A DNA stretch of 64,000 nucleotides, taken from positions 73,492,106-73,556,105 of the forward strand of contig OY755243.1 of assembly GCA_963576725.1 (NCBI GenBank), given 5' to 3'. This DNA comes from Azorinus chamasolen (Eukaryota; Mollusca; Bivalvia; Cardiida; Solecurtidae). A program made the position numbers and the translations under genes. This document shows, one piece after another, positions 44,940 through 56,000 of the stretch (its first letter is position 1; each line of letters opens with the position of its first letter). The notes under the pieces are model-generated. The model did not search any database, was not told the DNA's origin, and saw only the letters and a program-made list of their open reading frames with translations.

Positions 44940-45465
44940 TGTACACAAGATGTGCTTAGTGATTGTAGGTATAAGATTGTAAGGCTATTCTGAACCACTC
45001 AACTGAATCGCTCATAACAGTCCTTAGGGGAAAAAATTCCAGACCTTAATGGTATGTGGAAAAAATTATTGATGTCGGATTTGAGTTCTACATGAAAGTA
45101 TCTGGTATGAGATGGTGTGCATATTTCGTGACTGTCTGAGTGGTGGGATTAATCTGTCAGTTTTTGGGATGGCAACAAGTATCCAACGGATTTTATAAAA
45201 CATGACAAGAGGTGCATTTGTTCTGTTTGATAGAGGGCTCCAGTTTAAGTTGAAAATCATATCGCTGACATTTGATGTATTGCTGTGTCTGTTGGTTACT
45301 AATCTGGTAGCCCTTCTCTGTACTTTTTCTATTTTATTTATTTCCTCAGAAAAATAAGGGTACCAGACTGAACATGATACTCAAGTGTTGGTCTTACTAG
45401 GGATTTATATGCCTGTTCTTTTACTGAGATGGAACTGATGTTAAGATCCCTGCGTATGAAGCCAA
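44940..45465 (-). pseudogene. LINE reverse-transcriptase C-terminal relic
   Basis: Read on the minus strand, 45465 down to about 45300 gives LGFIRRDLNISSISVKEQ and AYKSLVRPTLEY, then after frame breaks VQRRAT-like text, followed in 45260-45066 by SDMIFNLNWSPLSNRTNAP, MFYKIRWILVAIPK and RQSRNMHTISYQI. Further on comes a FFP-RT-WNSLP-like ending near 45010-45060. This order is the usual C-terminal end of non-LTR reverse transcriptases of the CR1-like type (established knowledge; clade is inference). It is broken by at least one stop after IFLRK and by frameshifts; the N-terminal catalytic part is absent because a PB-1b MITE begins at 45463. Confidence 0.75.
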
Positions 45466-45622
45466 GTGCAGAAAGTGTAGAATCAGATCTATATTATAAA
45501 ATTCAGGCAAACAGAGCAGGCCCTGATCAGGTGCCGCTGATTGGTTCCTATAGGAGCCACCTATTAAAGTCTACTCTATTTGCAAATGTGTGTAAAGGCA
45601 TTTATATGAGGGAAAGGGTTAA
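45463..45622 (-). mobile_element. PB-1b MITE, left end missing
   Basis: CAGAAAGTGTAGAATCAGAT, hairpin GCAAACAGAGCAGGCCCTGA, centre GGTTCCTATAGGAGCC with an insertion in the left arm, ending GAGGGAAAGGGTTAA. Confidence 0.8.
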
Positions 45623-46329
45623 TTAAAAATATTTTCCTAATATACAGCTGAAAAATCCATCCAATGTTATAATGCTTGTTATAAACCCATAAAATTCATA
45701 TTTTAGCCTTGAAATGACTCTACCTGACTCTGTTTAATAGGAGCCCAACTATTACTACTAAGTACTTCTTTATTTCATGATGAAAGAAGCCTTGCAAGCC
45801 CAAGTTTCTGTAAGAGGTAAATGGTAACCAGAGCTATAGATAAAGCTGCATATTCAAATACGGAAATCATCATTTCTCCTCCAAGTGTGACAACTCTTTA
45901 GATTATAAAACATATTCTTGCACAAAACATGCTGTTGTAGTCCCGCTAGACCATGTATTAACAAGGCGATTCTCGTGCGCACGCAGCCACGCACTGTTGT
46001 TGACCGGTTTTAATTATACCTACCATATTCGGGGCCTCAGGTAAACAATGGACTCGAATGCTATATATGATAGCGTTTTGGACTAAGCTAGGCGAACGGT
46101 GCGAGTATTTCAGGGGCACCAACAATGAACTGTTTTAGTGATAGACATATTGAATGAAATTCCGTGTAAATGATATTTGACACACTAATGAAATGATGTT
46201 AGAAAGAAAACAGTGGCCCGGAAACAGCATAAATCGAACAAAGTGTCAAAGAAGTTTATAGTTTTGCTTGTATTTGGAAGATTTAAATTGATACAGGAAA
46301 GCAGAAAATGGGTTTTATGCAAGAATAGC
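45623..46329. other. Upstream region of SYK, no repeat recognised
   Basis: Contains a CpG-richer patch at about 45970-46110 (CGATTCTCGTGCGCACGC) in otherwise AT-rich DNA, and a possible splice donor CCTCAG/GTAAAC at 46041. This could hold a non-coding first exon or promoter of SYK, but nothing proves it. Confidence 0.25.
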
Positions 46330-46467
46330 GTTAATACACATTTGTTTTCTGGCAATAACATATGCAGTGTCCCTCGGGAATGTTGTTGCCCTCGCCCTTC
46401 GGGCTCGGGCCAACAACAGCCCCTCGGGACACTGCAGATGTTATTGCCCGAAAAAACATGTATTAAC
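46330..46467. repeat. 138-bp GC-rich inverted repeat upstream of SYK
   Basis: Arms GTTAATACACATTTG..GGCAATAACATATGCAGTGT CCC and the complement GGGACACTGCAGATGTTATT..GTATTAAC pair almost throughout, closing on GCCCTTCGGGC. TTAA-containing ends suggest a mobile palindrome. The two opposing frames (97 and 105 codons) are its two strands. Confidence 0.85.
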
Positions 46468-46540
46468 CCTCTAGTCACAACATTGGCTTTTGATAGAGAA
46501 ATAAGGGCATTGTTTTTAAAAATGTTATAATTTACATATC

Positions 46541-46745
46541 TTAACCCTTTACTTCATCAATACGCCTTTCTATGCCTTTGCAAACAGAGCCATCTGATCA
46601 GGGTCTGCTCTGTTTGCTTATCATATAATATAGATATGATTCTACAGTTTCTGCAATGGTCAAACATTACTGTGCTCATGTGTCATTACAAAAATTGAAG
46701 TAATTAATATTCATGATGTCATTATTTCTTACATGAATATGGGTA
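46541..46745 (+). mobile_element. PB-1b MITE with one hairpin arm deleted
   Basis: TTAACCCTTTACTTCATCAA; GCAAACAGAG is followed directly by CCATCTGATCAGGGTCTGCT, so most of the left arm is gone. It ends in ATTTCTTACATGAATATGGG about 90 bp before the SYK exon acceptor. Confidence 0.8.
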
Positions 46746-46875
46746 ATGAATAATATTTTTTTTTCTGGTTGCCATTTACCTTGGTGAAAGAGAGTGATAC
46801 AAATTCTTTAATGCCCATCTGCCTGTGTTTGACAGGATGTAGAGTATGTTGGATTACCAGTGAAATATTGTCAGC

Positions 46876-47060
46876 ATGGCCACCTGGAATGGTACGCAAC
46901 CTGTGAAACCCTCATCAGTAGATTATTTCTATGGGCGTATAACACGAGATGAAGCGGAAGAGCTGCTGGCAGACCGGAGCTGTGTGGAGGGCATGTTTTT
47001 GCTGAGAGAAAGCATCAGCCCCTTAGGAAATTATGCTATTAGTGTTTGCCATGATGGCAG
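46876..47060 (+). CDS. SYK: SYK coding exon 1 (start codon, N-SH2 first half)
   Basis: ATG in good context (A at -3, G at +4; CAGCATGG). Encodes residues 1-61 and two bases of Arg62. The donor is CAG/GTAAGTG at 47061. A pyrimidine-rich CCTGTGTTTGACAG acceptor ends at 46835, so the exon probably begins at 46836 with 40 bp of 5' UTR and the first, non-coding exon lies upstream. MATWNGTQPV-like residues before the SH2 are variable in the family. Confidence 0.92.
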
Positions 47061-50000
47061 GTAAGTGTTTACTGTCATTCAAAGTTGTAGATAAGAGAAG
47101 AGTACCAGACCCATATTAGATGCGTAAATTAAAACAATTTGGAGTTCCTTTATTTCTCCACCAAACCCTGTGTTGAGATGGAGAGATGAGTTTTAGTATC
47201 AATCATAAGCTTATCCCTATACTCCATGAATATTTATGTAAGAATAATTAATTCATGAATATTGGTTGGATTAATTTTGTAATGGCAAACTTACACATGA
47301 AGTTTTTGTTAAAGCAGAAACTGTAGAATCATATCTTTATTTCCGGAAGCAAACAGAACAGACCTATAGGAACCATCTGATCTGGGTCTACTCTGTTTGA
47401 AAAACTTATTTATGGAGTAAAGGGTTAAAATGCCATAAAAAGTCTTGGATTCCATTAATATGATTTGGACTAATGGTACCCAGGCGAGCAATATAAGACC
47501 ATCATGGTCCTCTTGTTTCCCAATTTTACCCTTTCCTCCATAAATATGCCTTTCTACGCGCCTCTGTAAAAATCACCTGTTGAAACCATTGTGATAAATA
47601 GAGCATAATTTGCTCCTATAGTTTCAAACTACAAAATTCTAAAATTTTCCTTTTCTCTAGTTAATGCTCCTTTTCGGTAGATTTTTTCAAAGAGGTTGAA
47701 CTAAAAATAGCCTATGGGGGGAATGGGTTAATAAGTTAATGACCCCAGAAATAGACCTGTTGAGTGGTCTAACTGCATGATTTAACCCTTTGAATGCAGG
47801 AAACACGTACATGTGTACTGCCTTTTACAGTCAGTGTTGACCCAGACCAGAGGGCTCCTAGATCTTCACCGATTGTCATTCCAAATCCCCTAGCAGAACG
47901 CTTTTTATACTGACTGGACTCTCAAAAATACTGATTGATCATTCATATTTTGATATTTAACCTTTCAGCATTCAAAGGGTTGACATGATCCAGCACGTTA
48001 TCTATTGCACATAATTGTGGTGGTGGTACGTGCATACATGCATATTAGTATGCACATATCTTTTCAACTTCTCCTTTCAAATAATAATGTACTTTAAGAA
48101 TTGACGCAAATCTCCATGGATCATGCTGAATCATGCTTTTTGTTCAGTAAAACCTCTCTAAGGCATCGACTGATGAATATACCTTGGTGTGTGTTAACCC
48201 TTTCCTCCATAAATACGCCTTTCTATGTTTCTGTAAAAGTCACCTGATGAAACCATTGTGATAAATAGAGCATTTGCTCCTATAGGAGCAAATGCTCTAT
48301 TTATCTCAATGGTTTCAAATCACAAAATTCTTAAAACTTCCTTTTCTCTAGTTAATGCTCCTTTTCGGTAGATTTATTGAAAGTGGTTGGATCTAAAAAT
48401 AGCCTATGAGGGAATGGGTTAACCGTTTTACCTCATAGATATGCCTTTTCATGCATAGACTGTAGATGACTCCAGAGGTCCGAATAAGATGTGTAAAATA
48501 AAATTAAAACATTTTAAAGAATAACTTCCCTTTATTTCTCCACCAAACCCTATAAAGTGACCACTCCTTAGAATTGCCTCAAAGAGTGTTCAAAATATAG
48601 CTGACTCCAGAGGTCAATAAGATGTGTAATTTAAAACATTTTCAAGAATAACTCCCCTTTATTTCTTAGTGTTCACAACATAGCGTTTGGTGGAGAAATA
48701 ATAATTGTAGTATCTGTTGCTCTTTTACTCCAGTCTATGTTGACGTCAGTACAAATGTAGGTGATGGTCCAGGTCACATTTCAAGGTCAAAATTATAGGC
48801 TAGTTGCCATTTGGAGGTATACATGTACATCTTTTATAAACATCTGTTATATATTTTAGTAGAGAGATGTTTTACTGTACGGCACATGTACATCAATATT
48901 GATTGTCATTATTATATGTCGGAGCATAAGAAGATGGTACTGTATCATCTCAATAAATGCCCTCGCCTGGGTGGGGATGGGGATTAACAGTTTTTAAAAA
49001 AGAGATTCAGAGCTACAGATCAAGGTGCGTACCCAACTACTAAAATTGTCATTTCTCCACCAAACCCTATACTGTGACCACTCTTTAGAATCGTCTCAAA
49101 GAGACGATTCTAAAGAGTGATCACAGTATAGGGTTTGGTGGAGAAATACGGTAAACGAGTTACACTTGAAAATATTTGAATTTAGGCATCTTATCAGGAC
49201 CTCTGGAAATTCTTGTATTTTGTACACAGGTGGTGTCTTAATGCAGAATGAAAGCTAAAAGTTTCTCGGGGAGCTTTCTGCATTCAGTTACCACCTATAT
49301 TTTGAAAAACCTATGATATATTTCTTTATTTATTAACTTATTACATGTACATGTATACAGTATATGTTTTTCTGTTTAGTTGTTTTATTCATCGTTAGTT
49401 TCCCCTCAGAAATAAAAGAGCATTAATTAGTTTCCCCTCAGAAGTAAGGGAGAATTCATTAGAGTGGGACTGGGGTCGTTTATAAGGGAGAATACAGTTT
49501 GTCATGATACACTTAGTCATAGGAATAAATATTTAACCAGGCCAAAAATACTGGTAGTTATCTCAATCAGGAAGTGAAGCACTTTTAGAAATTGCTTTAC
49601 CGGGTATGCAATTGTATTGCATTTCATCACTTGATTTTATAAAGCTGACATGTACATATCCTAATTATACATTTTCTCTCAAAAATGCTTTTTCACATAT
49701 TTGCAAACAGAGTAGACCCAGATCCGATGGTTCCTATGGGAACCATCGGATCAGGGTCTACTCTGTTTGCTTATGAAATTATAATAGATATTACATGTAC
49801 TACAATTTCTACCAATACCAAAATATCCTGGTTACATATGCCATGATGAAAAGTTAGCAAATACATATTCATGATTGAGACGATTCTAAAGAGTGGTCAC
49901 AACATAGGGTTTGGTGGAGAGAAAAAAAGGAGTTATTCTTGAAAATGTTTTAATTTACACATTTTTTCTGGACCTCTGTTGTATTCAGCTTTACAAACTG

Positions 50001-53000
50001 GTGGAGAGGGTAGATTGGGTGCTGAATATTTTGTTTAATCAGCGATATTACAATTCTCAACTTTTTTTTGTCTTCCATGTTATTTGAAAATACAGTTAGA
50101 GTTTCAAACAGGTTAGATCCTGATGAAATGCTGAGTTACTACAAATAATCATGAACAAATAATTACTGAAGGTTTCTATTTTTGACGTAATCCATTGAAA
50201 CTCAAGTTGCTGGTTTATCAGGATTTAGGTATATGCAGTAAAACCTCTCTATAATGGCCACTAAATTGTGTTAATTAGTTGGTATAGGAGTGTTCTGTTT
50301 TACTTTCACCTTGCTTTAACCCATTCCCTCATAGGCTATTTTTAGATACAACCTCTTTGAATGAATCTACCGAAAAGAAGCATTAACTAGAGAAAAGGAA
50401 AACATAAGAATTTTGTAGCTTGAAACCATTGTGATAAATAGGAGCAAATGCTCTATTTATCACAATGGTTTCACAAAGTGACTTCTACAGAGTCGTCAAA
50501 AGTCGTCAATATGAGGGAATGGGTTAAGCAGCCACCTGCCTTTAACACAAAACTCTTGATGTAATTTAGTGGACATTGTAGAGAGGTTTTACTGTAGATA
50601 TTTTAAAGAGTGTCTTCTAGGAAGTAAAAGGATAAATAAAACAAACATGAAGTGGTAATTGACTGTGACTGGAGAGATGCATCATTGACTGTAGAAGTTT
50701 CCTTATTGAGAATTTGAGATTATTATGTGGCCTTTACATTGTAGAGAGCGAATTGGTTATTATGTTTGGCAAACAGCTTGGATTCAGATGAGACACCTCG
50801 TTATCTAAGAAACTGGCTGTCATAGCTGGATCCTTTGGTGCCAAATGATTTTCATCTGGAAGCGATTGTGTCTGCTTTCAGCCTTTACTCCATTAATATG
50901 CCTTTCTACGCCATTGCAAACAGAGCAGACCCAGATCAGACGACTCCTACAGGAGCTGTCTGATCAGGATCTGCTCTGTTTGCGTATGACATAATATAGA
51001 TCTGATTCTACACTTTCTGAATTTTATTGGTTAAATATTTTTGTGTTCATGTTATTATAAAAATGCAGCCAATTAGTTGGCATGACATCATTATTTCTTA
51101 CATGATTATTCTTGGAGTGAAAGGTTATGTTTCAGAGTGGTAATGTCTCCTCTAAAGTGTAAATGGTGTGTCAAACAGTGTCAAACAGTTTGGATCCTGA
51201 TGAAACACCTATAGTTACTGGACGTCTCATCTGGATTCAAACTGTTTGCAAAGGTAATCACAGATATGTCCATTGCAGCTGGTCCTTTGAGTCACTTACA
51301 ATTGACTCTCGGCAGTGAAACGGTTAACCCTTTCCTTCTATCCCATTCCCTCATAGGCTATTTTTAGATCCAACCTCTTTGAATAAATCTACCGAAAAGG
51401 AGCATTAACTAGAGAAAAGGATGGTTTTTTTAGCTCACCAGAGCACAAAGTGCTCAGGGTGAGCTTTTTTGATCGCCAGTTGTCCGTCGGCGTGCGTCGT
51501 GCGTCGTTTGTCGTTCGTCGTTCGTCGTCCGTCGTCAACAATTTGTACCTTTAAAAATCTTCTCCTCTGAATCTACAGGGATCTCAACTTTCATCTTTGG
51601 CACATAGCATCTTATTCAGGTCCTCTACAAAAGTTATATAAATTATGCCCCTGGGGTCAAAATTGACCCCGCCCCAGGGGTGCCTTGTTTTCAATAGAAA
51701 CATAGTAAAACTTTGAAAATCTTCTCCTCTGAAAGCAGAAGCTTCTCAGCTTTCATAATTGGCACATAGCATCATGTTCAGGTCCTCTACAAAAGTTATA
51801 TAAATTATGGCCCTGGGGTCAAAATTGGCCCGCCCCAGGGGTAGGCAGTTTTCAATATAATCATATAGTGCAAACTTTGAAAATCTTCTCCTCTGAAACT
51901 GGAAGGTTCTCAGCTTTCATATTAAGCACATAGCATCATATTCAGGTCCTCTACAAAAGTTATATAAATTTTGGCCCCGGGGTCAAAATTGGCCCCGCCC
52001 CAGGGGTGGGCAGTTTTCAATAGAAACAAATAGTGAAATCTTTGAAAATCTTCTTCGCTGAAACTGGAAGGCTCTCAGCTTTCACATTTGGCACATAGCA
52101 TCATGTTCAGGTCCTCTACAAAAGTTATATAAATTATGGCCCTGGGGTCAAAATTGGCCCCGCCCCAGGGGTAGGCAGTTTTCAATATAATCATATAGTG
52201 CAAACTTTGAAAATCTTCTCCTCTGAAACTGGAAGGTTCTCAGCTTTCATATTAAGCACATAGCATCATATTCAGGTCCTCTACAAAAGTTATATAAATT
52301 TTGGCCCCGGGGTCAAAATTGGCCCCGCCCCAGGGGTGGGCAGTTTTCAATAGAAACAAATAGTGAAATCTTTGAAAATCTTCTTCTCTGAAACTGGAAG
52401 GTTCTCAGCTTTCATATTTGTCACATAGCATCATGTTCAGGTCCTCTACATAAGTTATATAAATTATGGCCCCAGGGTCAAAATTGGCCACGCCCCAGGG
52501 GTAGGCAGTTTTCAATAGAAACAAATAGTGAAATCTTTGAAAATCTTCTCCTCTGAAACTGGAAGGTTCTCAGCTTTCATATTTGGCACATAGCATCATG
52601 TTCCGGTCCTCTACATAAGTTATATTATTTATGGCCCAGGGGTCAAAATTGGCCCGCCCCAGGGGTGGGCAGTTTTCAATAGAAACAAATAGTGAAATCT
52701 TTGAAAATCTTCTTCTCTGAAACTGGAAGGCTCTCAGCTTTCATATTTGTCACATAGCATCATGTTCAGGTCCTCTACAAAAAGTGTATAAATAATGGCC
52801 CCGGGTCAAAATTGGCCCCGCCCCAGGGGTGGGCAGTTTTCAATAGAAACAAATAGTGAAATCTTTGAAAATCTTCTTCTCTGAAACTGGAAGGTTCTTA
52901 GCTTTCATATTTGGCACAGGGGATCATGTTCAGGTCCTCTACAAATGTTATACAAATTAAGGCCCCAGGGTCAAAATTGGCCCCGCCCCAGGGGTGGGCA

Positions 53001-56000
53001 GTTTTCAATAGAAACAGAGTGAATTCTTTGAAAATCTTCTTCTCTGAAACTGGAAGGTTCTCAGCTTTCATATTTGGCACAGAGCATCATGTTCAGGTCC
53101 TCTACAAATGTTATGTAAATTATGGCCCCTGGGTCAAAGTTGGCCCCGCCCCAGGGGTGGGCAGTTTTCAATAGAAACAAATAGTGAAATCTTTGAAAAT
53201 CTTTTCCTCTGAAACTGGAAGGTTCTCAGCTTTCATATTTGGCAAATAGCATCATGTTCAGGTCTTCTACAAAAGTTATATAAATTATGGCCCTGGGGTC
53301 AAAATTGGCCCCGCCCCAGGGGTGGGCAGTTTTCGATAGAAACAAATAGTGAAATCTTTGAAAATCTTCTTCTCTGAAACTGGAAGGCTCTCAGCTTTCT
53401 GATTTGGCACATAGCATCATGTTCAGGTCATCTACAAAAGTTATATAAATAATGGTCTCGGGGTAAAAATTGGCCCCGCCCCCGGGGTGGACAGTTTTCA
53501 ATAGAAACAAATAGTGAAATCTTTGAAAATCTTCTTCTCTGAAACTGGAAGGCTCTCAGCTTTCATATTTGGCACAGAGCATCATGGGGTCAAAATTGGC
53601 CCTGCCACCGGGGTAGTCAGTTTTCAATAGTAACATATCAAGAAACCTAAAAAAAATCTTCTTCTCTGAAACTGGAAGGTTAATCTCAGCTTTCATATTT
53701 GGCTCATAGCATCATGTTCAGGTCCCCTACAAGTTTTTCTAAATTATTCCCCTGGGGTCAAAATTGGCCCGCCCCAGGGCCGGCTAGTTTTCTATAGAAA
53801 CATATAGTGAAAACTTTGAAAATCTTCTCCTCTGATTGTCTGGTGAGCGCTTCAGGGCCATTCTGACCCTCTTGTTTTAATTTTGTAGTTTGAGACAATT
53901 GTGATAAATAGAGCATTTGCTCCTATAGGAGCAAATGCACTATTTATCACAATGGTTTCAAGAAGTGACTTTTACAGAGGCGTAGAAAGGCGCATTTATG
54001 GAGGAAAGGGTTAATAATTATTATTATACAAACACTTTTTCATGTCCTGGGAGATCCTGTAGAAGGAGATTATTATGTAATATAACCTTTACTTTGCTGA
54101 GAACAAATTGGTTATTACTTTTGGCTAACAGCTTGGATCCAGATGAGACATCTTGTAATTTTTAGAAACAGGCCGTCTTAGACGGGTCCAAAATGTTTGA
54201 CATTTCAGAGTTCTGAAGCCGTTCATTGTCTGCATGGTAGCAGTGAATTTGTGATAAGCTAAGCAAACAGGTTGAATCCAGTCAGTGTACAACTTGGTTG
54301 AAGAGAAATTAAAGCAATATTTACTTTCAGATCTTTTATATGCATAGTAATTGTTGTCTGCAAAACCTTGTCCCTCATATAAACGCTTTGCAAACAGAGT
54401 AGACCCAGATCATACGGCTACTGTAGGAGCCGTCTAATCAGGGTCTTTTCTGTTTGCTTATGAAATTATGATAGAGCTTACCCTACAGTTTCTACCAATA
54501 TCAAAATATCATGTGCAGATATTAATGCCATTATATAAATTAAGATCATAATTTTAAATTACATCATTATTTCATGCATTAACCCTTCTCTTGCTGAATT
54601 TTAAAATACATTTCTCCTTCTTTACCCATGTCTTGTTGTATAGTTACATATATCTTTACTGTGTACAAGTATTTCGCTGTGCAATCACTGCTGAGGAGTG
54701 CACTGGTTGCACAATCAACTTGTAAATAGTGCAGACCCTGATGAGACAGCTCCTGCAGGAGCTGTCTCATCTTGGTCTTCACTATTTACAGGTAGGTATA
54801 TTGACGTGAATAGCAAGCGAAGGGTTAATATTCAAACAGGGAAAGGTTTAATTACTCTTGAAAAAATTCAAATAGTATGATTCACATTTTGTTAAAGTGT
54901 TTGTATGGAACATAGTTTAACCCTTTCCCCGTTTTATGTTGATTCTAAATTTCAATACCTACTGAATATTCATGGACAAAATAGTTACGGTATATATAAA
55001 CAAGGAACGTGAAACATTGTAGCCATTTTAGATACGAAAGAAACAGATCTATCAAATTCCATTAACAAACAGGGCAGACCCTGATCAGACGGCTCCTATA
55101 GAAGTCGTATGATCTTGGTCTACTCTGTTTGCAGGTGCATGAAAAGGCGTCTGTGTGAAGGAAAGGGTTACCACAGTTCGTGCTTAACCCTTTCACTCAT
55201 ATGAACGTGTTTTCACGCATTTGCAAACAGAGTAGACCCAGATCAGACGGCTCCTACAGGAGCCGTCTGATCAGGGTCTGCTCTGTTTGCTTGTGGAATT
55301 TTACAGATCTGTCTCTTTACTTTCTAAAATGGCTGCAATGTTCCACCTTCCATTATATCTATTTTGTCCATGAATATTCAGTAGGTACTGAATTTGGGAA
55401 TAAACATAGAACAGGGAAAAGGTTAAACCCCTACCTCATGAGTTTACATGATCAATACATGCATTTATTACCAGATTTTTGTAATGGTAAATACACATAT
55501 TTTGACCATGGCAGAAAACTTTAGAAATAGATCATGTATATCTGGTTTACTCTATTTGTAAATGCATGAAAAGATGCCCTATCAGGTAAAACCGTAAAGG
55601 ATGAAATCTTTGATATCTTTTTCTGGAAACAAACATTATAAGTACTTTAGCCGATGTTATCTTGGCACTATCTAGGTCAAAACTTCGTGCAAATAAAGTG
55701 TAACAGTAACACACACTGCAAACCTTATCATGTGATTTTATTTTATGTATATATACAGTTGAACTTAAATATCTCAAACTTGGATAACTTGATCTTCCGG
55801 ATAACTCGAAGTAAAAGTTTGATCCCTTGAAAAAATGTCAATACAGAATTGTTCTGAAATGTATCATTATGCATATCTAGAAACACAGGAGCTTTTTGGC
55901 ATTACTTTTAGACCTGCATTAAGCTGTAAACTTGAAATCAGATCATTTGAACCTCTGTTATCTCGAAGTAACTTGTATGGTACCTTGTAGTTCGAGAAGT

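Larger units (their letters stand above)
51323..54014 (-). mobile_element. PB-2 MITE split by HINE-A
   Basis: Left part TTAACCC..CCCATTCCCTCATAGGC..TAGAGAAAAGGATGG to 51424; right part from about 53878, TTTTGTAGTTTGAGACAATT, hairpin centre TGCTCCTATAGGAGCA, ending GAGGAAAGGGTTAA. Together they make one PB-2. Confidence 0.85.

Noticed and set aside
46185..46530. Two overlapping frames of 97 and 105 codons on opposite strands
   Set aside because: They are the two readings of the GC-rich inverted repeat 46330-46467.
52898..53174. Opposing 60- and 87-codon frames
   Set aside because: They lie in the tandem core of HINE-A and repeat the same phrase every unit.
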